Positions 1 through 11,214 of a stretch of 64,000 nt of DNA are shown here, in pieces. Both the position numbers and the translations under genes were made by a program. The stretch's first letter is position 1, and every line of letters begins with the position of its first letter. Location: contig CM053030.1 in the NCBI GenBank assembly GCA_028564925.1, positions 401,675,073 through 401,739,072 on the forward strand. Reading direction: 5' to 3'. Source of the stretch: Lithobates sylvaticus. Taxonomy: Eukaryota > Chordata > Amphibia > Anura > Ranidae. Under the pieces are notes generated by a model that saw only the letters and a program-made list of their open reading frames with translations, searched no databases and was not told the DNA's origin.

Positions 1-221
1 AAAAATAATGTTTGCACAAATTCAAAAATGTGTGGCTTCTTCTTTTTAAATACTACCAGTTTGACAAAAACATGTTGTGGTTCATTGACAAAGGGGCTTA
101 TTTACTAAACGCTAAACAAGTTTCCCACTATTAAGATGTGCACTAGGACAACATATAAAACAGGCCAAATTAAAAGCAAAACAATACGAAACGACCAATA
201 TTTCAAACATAAATAACTGTA

Positions 222-227
222 TTTATT
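222..227 (-). terminator. polyadenylation signal of the transposase gene
   Basis: AATAAA on the minus strand, about 25 nt beyond the transposase stop codon. Placement fits a short 3' UTR. Confidence 0.5.
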
Positions 228-249
228 CATTGTAAATGAAAAAGATGGT

Positions 250-2838
250 TTAAGGGTCTGCTGCCATTTCAATGGCCCCCCTACCATTAAAATACTGTAA
301 ATAAAGGTCCCGCACTTGCTGGGCTGATTGTGGTGCGGAACCAAGAGGGCGATTATCCAGCCCTGTCATGTTGCCTTCCACTCCGGCCTCAGGGCCAATT
401 GGTAAGGAGTATGTTCCTGAATGTTTCCGCAAATAATTGTGCATGACACAGCATGCTAGAATAATAGTATTGAGTTTGTACTCTGCCAGATGTAGCGATG
501 TAAGGAGCAATCTGAAACGGTTGGCCATAATACCAAAGGCATTTTCCACCACCCTTCTTGCTCTGGCCAACCGATAGTTAAAAATCCTCCTCTCAGGGGT
601 GAGGGATCGTTGGGGAAATGGCCTCATCAGATGGTCACCCAGACCGAACGCCTCGTCGGCAATGAAGACGAACGGGAGTCCCTCCACATTATCTTCATCT
701 GGTGGCAGCTCCAGCCCACCAGTTTGGAGACGATGACCGAACTCCGTGTGGTTGAAGACTCCTCCGTCCGACATCCGGCCGTTTTTCCCCACATCCACAT
801 ACAGAAATTCATAGTGTGCCGACACCACCGCCATCAACACGATACTATGGAACCCCTTATAATTCCAATAGTATGACCCCGAATGGGGTGGGGGCACAAT
901 TCGCACGTGTTTGCCGTCAATCGCCCCTCCGCAGTTGGGAAAGTCCCAACGGGCAGCAAACTGGGAAGCCACAGTCTGCCATTCCTGTGGCGTGGAGGGA
1001 CACTGTGAAGTCAAACAGAAAGATACAATTTAAATTATAAACCAGGCAAAACACCAAACTAAATGCAACAAATTAAAAAACAATTTGGAAGAACATATGT
1101 ATTTATTTTGTAAATCCTTGAAATAAAGCCAAAAGATTAAGGATAAAAGGCACAAATCTCTGATTGATGACCCCTCTGATGGACCAGAGAAGATAATAAT
1201 GGGGATGTGGGTGGGGAGTATATAATGGTAAGGTCACACAATACACATGCAATTAATTAAAGGTGTGTGTGGGGGGGTGGGGATAATTACAAGCTGACCA
1301 AAACCACATGATATTAATTATCAGGGGGGTGTGGGGGGGGGTGGGGATAATTACAAGCTGACCAAAAACACATGATATTAATTATCAGGGGGGGGGTGTG
1401 GGGGGGGGTGGGGATAATTACAAGCTGACCAAAAACACATGATATTAATTATCAGGGGGTGTGGGGGGGGGGGGGATAATTACAAGCTGACCAAAAACAC
1501 ATGATATTAATTATCAGGGGGGGGGTGTGGGGGGGGTGGGGATAATTACAAGCTGACCAAAAACACATGATATTAATTATCAGGGGGTGTGGGGGGGGGA
1601 GGGGCTAATTACAAGCTGACCAAAACCACATGATATTAATTATCAGGGGGGTGTGGGGGGGGGGGGGGCTAATTACAAGCTGACCAAAAACACATGATAT
1701 TAATTATCAGGGGGTGTGGGGGGGGGGGGCTAATTACAAGCTGACCAAAAACACATGATATTAATTATCAGGGGTGTGGGGGGGGGGGGGATAATTACAA
1801 GCTGACCAAAAACACATGATATTAATTATCAGGGGGGTGTGGGGGGGGGGGGATAATTACAAGCTGACCAAAAACACATGATATTAATTATCAGGGGGGT
1901 GTGGGGGGGGGGGGGGATAATTACAAGCTGACCAAAAACACATGATATTAATTATCAGGGGGTGTGTGGGGGGTGGGGGGGGTGGGGATAATTACAAGCT
2001 GACCAAAAACACATGCAATCAATTTAAAAATGAGGGTCAAGGGGGGTGAAAGGGGGGGTGAGTAAAGCTGTACAATGGAGCTGGTAATATACATTTTTAA
2101 CCAAAGAAAGTGACTAGGCTAGGGGTGTTTAGGGGGCCAAGCTTCCATGCTGGGGAGGTTGGTGCAAGCAAATATGCATGTGACCCACTAAATAATACAT
2201 TCTTAAAAATATTTCGATAAGTCAAACATAAAATACTAGACAAAAAAAAAAAACACAAAAAAAAAAAAGGAATAGGCGACAATCATAGAATAGTCCTATC
2301 ATGGTAATTAGCTAATGATGACATTGATGCACTACATTAACAAACATACAAGACATAGGTAATTTTAAAAGAGAAGACTTACCTTAATGTATTCCTCCTG
2401 CAGGACGTGGATAATGGCAGAACAGGTCTCTGGAATAATGAGCCCCAGAGCCTGGGGGGAGATGCCTGTCGTGAACTTGAGGTCCTGCAAGCTTCTCCCC
2501 GTCGCCAAGTAACGCAACGTGGCGACTAGCCTCTGCTCCGCACTGATGGCTTGCCGCATGCAGGTATTCTGCCTGCTAATATAAGGGGACAGCGAAGCCA
2601 ACAGACGGTGAAAAATGGGGTCCGTCATCCGGAGATAATTCCTGAAATCATCAGGATTATTCTCACGGATCTCACGGAGCAAAGGCATATGCGAGAATTG
2701 GTCACGCTGGCGCAACCAATTCTTGGTCCATGAACTCCTCCTCACCCTGTTCATGGACCGGGCTCGTGCCAAGGTGTTAACCGCAACACCGAGCCCCTGC
2801 ACAGCACGAACTCGTTCCCGAGTACGTCCACACTCCAT
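250..2838 (-). CDS. Harbinger (HARBI1-like) transposase, two exons
   Basis: Exon 1 is 2,838-2,383 (152 codons) and exon 2 is 1,002-250. The donor AAG|GTAAGT and acceptor TTCACAG join EEYIK directly to CPSTPQEW in frame, giving about 402 residues, a normal full length for the family. The N-terminal half matches the PIF/Harbinger helical region (NPDDFRNYLRMT, ATLRYLATGRSLQDL). The second exon holds the DDE nuclease: Asp181 in AIDGKH, Asp268 in FIADEAFG and Glu305 in RRVVENAFG, all present. This family cuts and pastes the element, usually with a SANT-like partner that aids nuclear entry and DNA binding. No stop or frameshift is seen, so the gene looks intact. The start MECGRTRER is the first in-frame Met and is the least certain point. 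Confidence 0.9.
1262..2015. repeat. G-rich minisatellite inside the transposase intron
   Basis: About twelve copies of a roughly 64-bp unit (60-68 bp). Each consists of a constant AT-rich part (ATTACAAGCTGACC, then ACATGATATTAATTATCA) followed by a run of G with a few T of variable length. Length differences lie almost wholly in the G run. It occupies most of the intron between the two transposase exons, so the pre-mRNA would carry the C-rich strand. Confidence 0.9.
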
Positions 2839-3329
2839 GGCTTCAAAACGGTCGGCTGATCAAACAAACAACTTAACAGAACGCACTGAAGAACAGCAAG
2901 GCCTATGAAGAACGACCTGAAAAACAGGAACGAGCGGACCAGAACGGCCTGAGAACAGGTAGGAACTGATCCACACGCACTGAAAGCCAGATACAAACCT
3001 CACAAGCACAAACTGAACGGCAGAAGCGAACGAATTAAGCAGAAGTCTGAGAAGCGCGAATCGTCTCTAACCAAACGTCAACTAACACGCGATACACACG
3101 AGATTAGCTGACGGGGCCCAAAGGGTGTCGTTTGGGATCTCGAGCTTCCTTTTTCTAGTCCCGTCGTACGTGCGTACGTCATCGCGTGAACCGCCGGACT
3201 TTTTGCGTGATCGTGTGTGGTCAAGTCCGTTCGCTTTTTAGTCCGGCGTACCTAGCGGGAAAGTCCAGCGGATTGTTCGCTGGACTTAGGTCCGCCGGCA
3301 AAAGTCCGTACGTGTGTACGCGGCATTAG

Positions 3330-4280
3330 AGTGATTGATGCCCGATACAGTGATCTACATAGTACAACACCTTCAATCGATAGTCTAGAATGCACTCCTT
3401 CCAGACCTCTTTTTATATATATTTATTAGTTATTTCATTTATATATAATCTAATGGTTTACTTGCAGCTGGTCATCCATATGAAGGAGCCTTTTTATCAC
3501 CACATGATGCTATTTTCGCATTTTATCTATATTTATACATAATTTTTTATTAATTAGTGTAGAACCATATATTTTTTATGAAGACCTTTTTAATCTCCAA
3601 TATTTTAAAATATACATATGTTGTGTGTATATTTTTAATATTCTTAATACATGTATCTATTCATCTTTTATGTGTATTATATTTGAGTTAAAGTATTTTT
3701 ATTATACACTGATTCATTTACTATGTGGATTTTAGTATATTTTATTATATATTAATTTTTGCAATATACGGCCCCTTTTTTTAGCTCTTAAATTCCTCCA
3801 AAAAACCCCCCCAAGTGACGTTTCCCCGACATATTTTGTCCCTCTATTCTTGTATCTACTTTATTTATTTATTTAAATAATGTCCTATTTTATGCATTTT
3901 AGTGTGGATGTATCTACAGAATGTTATATGCACTTTATGATTACTAATGTTACCATATAATAATGATTTTAGATAATATCAAATTGGGTTATTGCTGCAC
4001 CTATTATGTCAGCCCTTGTTCCCAATGTGCAGATGTCCACCTCATTTCTAGCCATTTTTCGCTGATAAGATGTTACTTCAGTTATCCTCAATGGTTACAG
4101 ATTTGCTATGCGAACATATGCTGGCATTAGTGTGCTATTGTGTAGGATGATGTATGTTTCTATTTCCCGTCATTGCTATGTATAGAACCACGGCGTTTGA
4201 TTGCCATGGTAATTGTGTCCGGTTTCTGTGCGCCCTGATTGGCTAGAATGCAGATCAATGGGGTTACTTAAACCGGCCTG
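3330..4280. other. AT-rich stretch, no gene; probably Penelope-like 3' sequence
   Basis: No open frame of note. The stretch leads without a visible break into the hammerhead-like fold at 4,281, and I read it as the untranslated 3' part of an old Penelope-like retroelement. That is inference from context only. Confidence 0.3.
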
Positions 4281-4352
4281 AACGTCGTGTAGCCACGCCC
4301 TCTGTTGAAGTCAGGAAGTGACGAAACGCGTAAGGGCATGGCCTACACGACG
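4281..4352 (+). ncRNA. hammerhead-ribozyme-like fold
   Basis: The segment reads long stem I, CTGTTGA, an A, stem II (GTCA/TGAC), GAAA, a minimal stem III (ACGCGT), then A and the stem I return strand. Stem I is about 20 bp (ACGTCGTGTAG with CTACACGACGT plus a GC-rich inner part with one or two irregularities). Type I hammerheads with very short stem III are known from Penelope-like elements. Departures: the core has CUGUUGA where CUGANGA is expected, and an extra A precedes stem II. Activity is therefore uncertain. Confidence 0.5.
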
Positions 4353-5100
4353 TTTGACCGGAAGTGTCGTTTGCGCTCCACCGCCACTAACCACCTACCC
4401 CGAAGTGACGCGAAGTGTCAGCAGAGACACACATGCTGATCCTGGGGGAACGTTACTGCTGCTGTGGCCAAGTGGAGGATTGCCATCAACTCACTCCCCA
4501 CACGCAAGTGATTACTCTTACATGCTGTTTTACAAAGAATGCATAATGTACGCTGTTTTCTTAAAGGGGAATTTGTAGGGTTCATTGCTTTTAATGTTTT
4601 TCAATAAAACGGGATTACGCTATGTATGCTATTCTCTCCGTTTTTTATGATTATTATTGCGAGCTGGTGCACCCCTGAACCCCTGATTCCTTGCCGTTGG
4701 TATTAAATCTGAGGAAGTGACCAGACCTGTTTATAACGGTGGATGTGTGACGTGTCCTGTACAGTGGTTGCCATGGTGATGTCTTATATCTTAAGGCCTG
4801 TTTAATTTTTCATTCCGGTGAGTTTAACCCCCTGAGGGGAGAGTGCCTCACGTGGTGAAGCTGTCTAATAGGACTATAACGGTGCTTGGATATACAATTA
4901 TATACACCACAAAATACAAGAAAAGTCACTATTGATTGAACTGTGCACTGGTTTCTCAGAAATACTCAAGGACTACCTATTAATACATTATTGTTTATGA
5001 CACAGGTCCACGGATCTTGCACGGAAAGATTTCACTATCTTACTGTTTAGCGCTGTTTTTAGTATTTTATCTCACTATTTTTAGCGTTTGATCTTATACT
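4353..5100. other. repeat tail after the hammerhead-like fold, no gene
   Basis: Holds an AATAAA at about 4,602 followed by unremarkable moderately AT-rich sequence. It resembles the layout of other hammerhead-like repeats here (fold, spacer, AATAAA, downstream sequence). No exon was recognised, and the signal-peptide exon expected for gene 1 was not found in it. Confidence 0.3.
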
Positions 5101-5108
5101 ATCACCTC

Positions 5109-5139
<31 letters not shown>

Positions 5140-5175
5140 TATATATTTATTTGCTCTATGTTTTTGTTTTCTTAG

Positions 5176-5220
5176 GTGCAGTAGGCCATGCCAATGGGCG
5201 CCCAGTAACAGGAGTCGAAG
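5176..5220 (+). CDS. gene 1 exon A1 (45 nt)
   Basis: Acceptor TTTTCTTAG and donor AAG|GTGAGT. In phase 1 it reads G-A-V-G-HANGRPV-T-G-V-E. The central HANGRPV is identical in all cassette copies. Frame 0 contains a stop, which supports phase 1. Confidence 0.7.
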
Positions 5221-5568
5221 GTGAGTGTGAAAATATAAGAAATGAAGCACAATCACTGTGATGAATTGCTAAGATAGGCAAGAAATATGGTGAGAGTCTC
5301 TAAACTGGCTGTTGAATGAATCCAGTCAATATTACACCTATACCTGCCTAGGTGAACATACACTTTGTGGGTTCATCTTTATTGTTCTCCCCCAAGATAA
5401 GCAGAGCTGATTTTTTTTAAATTATGTAATACAGAAAAAAATATATTTTTAAAGTGCTCATACTGTACATGTGATTCTAATATCCCTAGGGTTACGTGAC
5501 CCCTTTACTGTAATAAAGCTCTCAGACATATTTGTCCTCAGAATAAGACCATCGCTTGTCGTAGTTAG

Positions 5569-6365
5569 TAGACATGTGCAATTCGTTTCATTTTTTTTTT
5601 TAGTTTTTCGTTTTTTTTTAGTTTTTTTCGTTCGTTCGTTTTCGTACGAATGAACGAATCGTTCGAATCGAACGAATCCGATTAACGAATCGTTCGAATC
5701 GAACGAATCCGAAAAACAACCAAAATCCGAAAAACCTAATTAGAAACAACGAATGTACGAATGAAGAAAATCCGAAAAACAAAAGAAGGAACAACGGAAA
5801 TGAACGAAAAAATTTGTACATTCGTACCTTTTTTTTTGTTGAATTGGTAATTTTCCGTGTCTTTTACAATGGTGCTGCTTAACATGCTTCGAATAGATTG
5901 AACGAAAAAATTTGTACATTCGTAACTTTTTTTCGATTCGTGACTTTTTTTTTTCGATTCGTAACTTTTTTTTTTCGATTCGTAAATTATTAAAATGTAA
6001 TAATAGCACACATTACATAAAATTATGAATTATGCTCCGATTACGAATCTACAAATGTTACGAATGTACGAATAAATACGAATGCGTCCGAATTTCAAAT
6101 AAACGAATAAACGAAAATGAAAGTAACGAAAAAACGAATCAACAAAAAAATAACTTTTACGAATGTACGAATCGTTACGAATACGAACACCGACGACTTA
6201 CGAATGTATGAATCGTTACGAATCCGAAAACCAACGACTTACGAATGTACGAATCGTTACGAATCAACGGAAACGAAAAAAACAAAACAAAAAAAAACAA
6301 ATTTTTTTCGGAAACGACAAAAAATAAACTAAAATAAACAAATTTTTTTGTTGTGCACATGTCTA
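5569..6365. mobile_element. hAT-type MITE, ACGAAT-rich, copy 1
   Basis: Terminal inverted repeat TAGACATGTGCA at both ends, flanked by a perfect 8-bp duplication GTAGTTAG (5,561-5,568 and 6,366-6,373). An 8-bp duplication points to hAT. The paralogous site in unit 3 (about 13,275) is empty. The inside is almost wholly made of ACGAAT/ATTCGT-like words in both orientations and is strongly self-complementary. No transposase. Confidence 0.8.
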
Positions 6366-6379
6366 GTAGTTAGAAGTAG

Positions 6380-6992
6380 ATTACTTTTGCTTTGGTTTTA
6401 TTTATGATCACTTGAGGGAGAGAGGGTTAGGGATACCCAAAAAGCCATTTCCTATCATCAGTAGCTATAAAGTGGTTCACTACAAGGATTAGACCAAAAT
6501 AATGAGGCTCCAGGTGAGTGACCCGAACCCAGGGGGCTGCACAGCTCATCTGTAAGATTCGGTAACATTCACAAATCCGGAATATTTCTGCACTCCTTGG
6601 TATCTTTATTGACACATTAAACTGTCAGGAACATTGAAAGGTGACGCGTTTCGTGCTAAATTCCCGGTCGGCTCAAACCTCCCAGGTTTTTGAATGACGT
6701 CAGCTGAATACCAGTCCCAGAAGTGCAGAACGAAGTGCTCTCCTGTGATCCATAGGAGAAGTACAGCCAGACGAGCTTTCCCCGTACTTCTCCTTTATTC
6801 TCCCGACATCACAAGTGGTGATCAGATGTGGGCAACAGATGGTGGAAATATCCAGATCTTTACTAGCACGGGGTGTTCATGCCAGGAACTGTTGTTAGAA
6901 CTTTGGAAGAGCGACCAGGCAAAAAGCATTGCATGTTGCAGGCGGTGTACCTGCGGGAAAAGAGAGAAAAGCTCAGAAGGTGGAACTGAGAC
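6380..6992. repeat. conserved intron block of the cassette
   Basis: Recurs near 9,660-10,295, 13,270-13,902, 15,355-15,980 and 44,575-45,166; its right half also at 17,990-18,260 and 49,970-50,230. It includes a minus-strand GCACGAAACGCGTC, a hammerhead-like 3' core without a clear CUGANGA, followed by AATAAAG on the minus strand, so it is probably an old Penelope-like tail captured in the cassette. Open frames in it are not supported as genes. Confidence 0.5.
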
Positions 6993-6995
6993 AAT

Positions 6996-7236
6996 GGGGG
7001 ATATTTAATAAAGGAAAATACACTTTGCACTACAAGTGCACTTTGAAGTGCAGTCGCTACAGATCTGAGGGGGACATGCAAGAAAAATAAAAAACATAAT
7101 TTTAGCTTGCACATGATTGGATGATAAAACTAGCAGAGCTTCCCCTCATGTCAGATCTACCCTTCAGATTTACAGCGACTGCACTTCCAAGTGCACTTGT
7201 AGTGCAAAGTGGATTTGCCTTTCGTAAATAACCCCC
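6996..7236. mobile_element. 241-bp MITE with AAT target duplication, copy 1
   Basis: Termini GGGGGATATTTA and its complement TAAATAACCCCC, followed inside by GCACTACAAGTGCACTT-like inverted repeats. Flanked by AAT (6,993-6,995 and 7,237-7,239). Empty sites without the element exist at 18,263-18,265 and 50,232-50,234. Superfamily uncertain; the termini are of a type common in frog MITEs. Confidence 0.8.
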
Positions 7237-7491
7237 AATGTCTCCACCAGTGTCGGAGATGGTGGGAGAACGGTGGAAATGGCTGAAAAATTATGGAAAA
7301 TTATTATTGTAAAATCTTAGCAAACTGAGACAATTCTGCCACCAATGATGTAATATTCTACTGAATAATCAATGGAGAATGATACCAAGAAAAGGTCACT
7401 TATAGCTGCAACTAGTTTTGTTGTTTATGTGTTCCTGGCCCTTAAAAATTATTTTGATTAAATTATACATATTCCTATTTCTTTCATTTAG

Positions 7492-7524
7492 AACCAATCT
7501 TTGCTGATGCTGCAAGCTTTTCAA
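7492..7524 (+). CDS. gene 1 exon B1 (33 nt)
   Basis: Acceptor TTTCTTTCATTTAG and donor CAA|GTAAGTG. Phase-1 reading EPIFADAASFS; the final A joins the next A exon to give Ser. Confidence 0.7.
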
Positions 7525-7624
7525 GTAAGTGATGAAAGGGAAGCTCTAGTCCTGTATAAGTATATCATGTACTGAATAAAGCTTATGGATCTATGACAAT
7601 CTGTATTATCCACCTCTGGACGGT

Positions 7625-8860
7625 TTTATCCCCTCCATGACTAGGCCAATGTTTGCTATTCAGCACTGCGCTACTTTAACTGGTAATTGCATGCAACACT
7701 ATACCCAAATCAAATTTATTAAATTTTTTTCACAAAAATAAAGCTTTTTTTTGGTGGTATTTGATCACCACTGGGATTTTTTTTTTATATATATATTATA
7801 TAAACAAAAAAAGATTAAAGATTTAAAAAAAAAAAAAAAAATATTTTCTACTTTCTATTATAAAAACATATCCAATATGTAAATGTAGGCCAAAAAGTAT
7901 TCTGCTACATATCTTTGGTAGACATGTGCACAATAGAAAAATTAGTTTAGTTTAGTTTAGTTTCTATTCGTTTCCGTTGATTCGTAACGATTCGTAATTT
8001 CGTAAGTCGTCGGTGTTCGTATTCGGACTCGTTCGTATTTTCGTTATTAGTTATTTTTTCGTTGATTCGTTTTTCCGTTAGTCTAATTTTCGTTTATTTG
8101 AAATTCTGATTTTCGTATTTTCGTTATATTTTGTATTCGGACGCATTCGTATTTTCGTAGATTTAGTTACATTCATACTTTCGTTAGATTGATTTATTCG
8201 TACTTTCGTAACATTGTTTTCGTAGATTCGTAATCGGAGCATAGTTCATAATTTTATGTAATGTGTATGCTATTATTACATTGTAAGAGACACGGAAAAT
8301 TACGAATCAACAACAACAAAAAAAAAGTTACGAATGTACGAATTTTTTCGTTCAATCCATTCGAAGAACGTTAAGCAGCGCCATTGTAAGAGACACGGAA
8401 AATTACGAATCGACAAACAAAAAAAAAGTTACGAATGTACAAATTTTTTCATTCAAACCATTTGAAGCACGTTAAGCAGCGCCATTGTAAGAGACACAGA
8501 AAATTACGAAACAACAACAAAAAAAAGTTACGAATGTACGAATTTCTTTGTTCATTTTGATTTTCGTTGTTTCTGTTTTCGTTTTTCAGATTTTCATTCT
8601 TTCGTAGTTTTGTTGTTTCTAATTTAATTATTTTGTATTTTCGTTGTTTTTCATATTCGTTCGTTTCGATAGTTCGTTATTCGTTAGAATTTTTTGCGAA
8701 TCATTCGTTCATTCGTACGATAACGAATGAACGAATAAAACGAATTTGAACGGAAAACGAATTAGAACTAAACGAATTGCACATGTCTAATCTTTGGTAC
8801 AAAAAAATCCCAACAAGTGTATATTAATTGGTTTGTGTGAAAGTTAGTGTCTACAAACTA
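7625..8860. repeat. old TTAA-type repeat relic, split by a hAT MITE
   Basis: Old sequence resembling the AT-rich half of the TTAA-target elements (GGTGGTATTTGATCACC, then AGTTATAGTGTCTACAAAC). Split here by the MITE at 7,919. Homologous relics follow each B exon, near 10,925, 16,600, 18,640, 45,780, 50,620 and 54,640. Confidence 0.6.
7919..8789. mobile_element. hAT-type MITE, ACGAAT-rich, copy 2
   Basis: Termini TAGACATGTGCA / TGCACATGTCTA, perfect 8-bp duplication ATCTTTGG (7,911-7,918 and 8,790-8,797), empty site in unit 4 near 16,880. Contains about three internal tandem copies of a roughly 100-bp segment starting CATTGTAAGAGACAC. Confidence 0.85.
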
Positions 8861-8999
8861 TGGGATATAAATATGAGAATTGATCAATCCTAATGTACTG
8901 ACGGCCGATCTCAAAACCCCAAATTAATTATCTCAGAAAATTTGAATATTACATAAGACCAATTAAAAAAAAAAAGGATTTTTAATACAGAAATGTTGG

Positions 9000-9260
9000 C
9001 TTAGTGAAAAGTCTGTGGGGCATCCTCAAATGGAAGATGGAGGAGCGTCATCATGGAGGAGGGGAAGAGGACTCCAGTGGCACCTCCATACCCAAGAGGG
9101 TTAAGATAGTGCTGGACATTTTCACTTAAGGGTGTGCTCACTTTTGTTGCCAGCGATTTAGACATTAATGGCTGTGTGTTGAGTTATTTTGAGGGGACAG
9201 ACACTGTTATACAAGCTGTACACTCACTACTACATTGAAGAAAAGTGTAATTTCTTCAGT
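9000..9260 (+). mobile_element. Tc1-like transposon fragment
   Basis: Internally deleted piece carrying the end of the transposase gene (AAGAGGGTTAAG) and terminal-region sequence. Decayed relative to the copies at 12,376 and 51,090. No coding capacity. Confidence 0.65.
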
Positions 9261-9278
9261 GTAATCAAAACTTTGACA

Positions 9279-9316
<38 letters not shown>

Positions 9317-9359
9317 CACACAGTATATATTTATTTGCTCTATGTTTTTGTTTTCTTAG

Positions 9360-9404
9360 GTGCAGAAGGCCATGCCAATGGGCGCCCAGTAAGAGGAGTC
9401 AGAG
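9360..9404 (+). CDS. gene 1 exon A2 (45 nt)
   Basis: Phase-1 reading S-A-E-G-HANGRPV-R-G-V-R. Differs from A1 at four bases, all amino-acid changing (V/E, T/R, E/R). Confidence 0.7.
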
Positions 9405-10298
9405 GTGAGTGTGAAAATATAAGAAATGAAGCACAATCACTGTGATGAATTGCTAAGATAGGCAAGAAATATGGTGAGAGTCTCTGATCTGTCTGTTGAA
9501 TGAATCCAGTCAATATTACACCTATACCCGCCTAGGTGAACATACACTTTGTGGGTTCATCTTTATTGTTCTCCCCCAAGATAAGCAGAGCTGATTTTTT
9601 TTTTTCCAAAATATTTGTCCTCAGAATAAGACCAAATGTTTGTCCTCAGAATAAGACCAACGCTTGTAGTAGTTAGAAGTAGATCACTTTTGCTTTGGTT
9701 TTATTTATGATCACTTGAGGGCGAGAGGGTTAGGGATACCCAAAAAGCCATTTCCTATCATCAGTAGCTATAAAGTGGTTCACTACAAGGATTAGACCAA
9801 AATAATGAGGCTCCAGGTGAGTGACCTGAACCCAGGGGGCTGCACAGCTCATCTGTGAGATTCGGTAACATTCACAAATCCGGAATATTTCTGCACTCCT
9901 TGGTATCTTTATTGACACATTAAACTGTCAGGAACATTAAAAGGTGACGCGTTTCGTGCTAAATTCCCGGCCGGCTCAAACCCCCCAGGTTTTTGAATGA
10001 CGTCAGCTGAAAACAAGTCACAGAAGTGCAGAACGAAGTGCTCTCCTGTGATCCATAGGAGAAGTACAGCCAGACGAGCTTTCCCCGTACTTCTCCTTTC
10101 TTCTCCCGACATCACAAGTGGTGATCAGATGTGGGCAAGAGACGGTGGAAATATCCAGGACTTCACTTCCATGGGGTGTTCATGCCAGGAACTGTTGTTA
10201 GAACTTTGGAAGAGCGACCAGGCAAAAAGCATTGCATGTTGCAGGCGGTGTACATGCGGGAAAAGAGAGAAAAGCTCAGAAGGTGGAACTGAGACAAT

Positions 10299-10539
10299 GG
10301 GGGATATTTACTAAAGGAAAATACACTTTGCACTACAAGTGCACTTGGAAGTGCAGTCGCTGTAGATCTGAGGGGGACATGCAAGAAAAATAAAAAACAT
10401 AATTTTAGCTTGCACATGATTGGATGATAAAGCTAGCAGAGCTTCCCCTCATGTCAGATCTACCCTTCAGATTTACAGCGACTGCACTTCCAAGTGCACT
10501 TGTAGTGCAAAGTGGATTTGCCTTTCGTAAATAACCCCC
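10299..10539. mobile_element. AAT-target MITE, copy 2
   Basis: Same insertion as at 6,996, inherited through the cassette duplication; flanked by AAT on both sides. Confidence 0.8.
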
Positions 10540-10793
10540 AATGTCTCCTCCAGTGTCGGAGATGGTGGGAGAACGGTGGAAATGGCTGAAAATTATGGAA
10601 AATCATTATTGTAAAATCTTATCAAACTGAGACAATTCTGCCACCAATGATGTAATATTCTACTGAATAATCAATGGAGAATGATACCAAGAAAAGGTCA
10701 CTTATAGCTGCAACTAGTTTTGTTGTTTATGTGTTCCTGGTCCTTAAAAATTATTTTGATTAAATTATACATATTCCTATTTCTTTCATTTAG

Positions 10794-10826
10794 AACCAAT
10801 CTTTGCTGATGCTGCAAGCTTTTCAA
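10794..10826 (+). CDS. gene 1 exon B2 (33 nt)
   Basis: Identical to B1: EPIFADAASFS in phase 1 with the same splice signals. Confidence 0.7.
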
Positions 10827-11214
10827 GTAAGTGATGAAAGGGAAGCTCTAGTCCTGTATAAGTATATCATGTACTGAATAAAGCTTATGGATCTATGACA
10901 ATCTGTATTATCCACCTCTGGAGGGTTTTATCCCCTCCATGACTAGGCCATTGTTTGCTATTTAGCACTGCGCTACTTTAACTGGTAATTGCATGCAACA
11001 CTATAACCAAATCAAATTTATTTATTTTTTTCACAAAAAAAAGCTTTTTTTGGTGGTATTTGATCACCACTGGGATTTTTTTTTTTATATATATTATATA
11101 AAACAAAAAAAGATTAAAGATTTAAAAAAAAAAAAAATATTTTCTACTTTCTATTATAAAAACATATCCAATATGTAAATGTAGGCCAAAAAGTATTCTG
11201 CTACATATCTTTGG

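Larger units (their letters stand above)
1..3326 (-). mobile_element. PIF/Harbinger DNA transposon, right part
   Basis: The right terminus is clear at 3,326. Read from the outside it begins TGCCGCGTACACACG and is followed by TTA (3,327-3,329), the usual Harbinger 3-bp target duplication. A two-exon transposase runs leftward inside. No matching terminus occurs in 1-250, so the left end lies outside the window. Harbinger elements normally carry a second gene for a Myb/SANT-like or MADF DNA-binding protein, which would be expected there. The stretch 2,839-3,326 is GC-richer than its surroundings, CpG-rich, and probably holds the promoter. Confidence 0.85.
5100..9289. repeat. tandem duplication unit 1 (A+B exon cassette)
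   Basis: Contains exon A1, a conserved intron block, a MITE, exon B1, an old TTAA-type repeat and a Tc1 fragment. The same order recurs in units starting near 9,290, 12,830, 14,900 and 44,100. This copy also carries two hAT MITE insertions. Confidence 0.8.

Noticed and set aside
3470-3570. Candidate exon after TTTACTTGCAG reading AGHPYEGAFLSPHD
   Set aside because: No donor follows, and the stretch reads on into AT-rich repeat sequence; resemblance to the A module is superficial.
6427-6615. Minus-strand 62-residue frame MSIKIPRSAEIFRI, open in five copies
   Set aside because: Lies in a repeat tail next to AATAAAG on the same strand; conservation is explained by cassette duplication.
6806-6880. 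Possible 30-nt exon reading DVGNRWWKYP
   Set aside because: A good acceptor-like CAG precedes it, but most copies lack a GT donor after CCAG.
6694-7008. Plus-strand frame starting MTSAEYQSQKCRTK, seen in several cassette copies
   Set aside because: Conserved only because the introns were duplicated recently; one copy (about 13,740) has a stop, and there are no splice sites or non-duplicated relatives.
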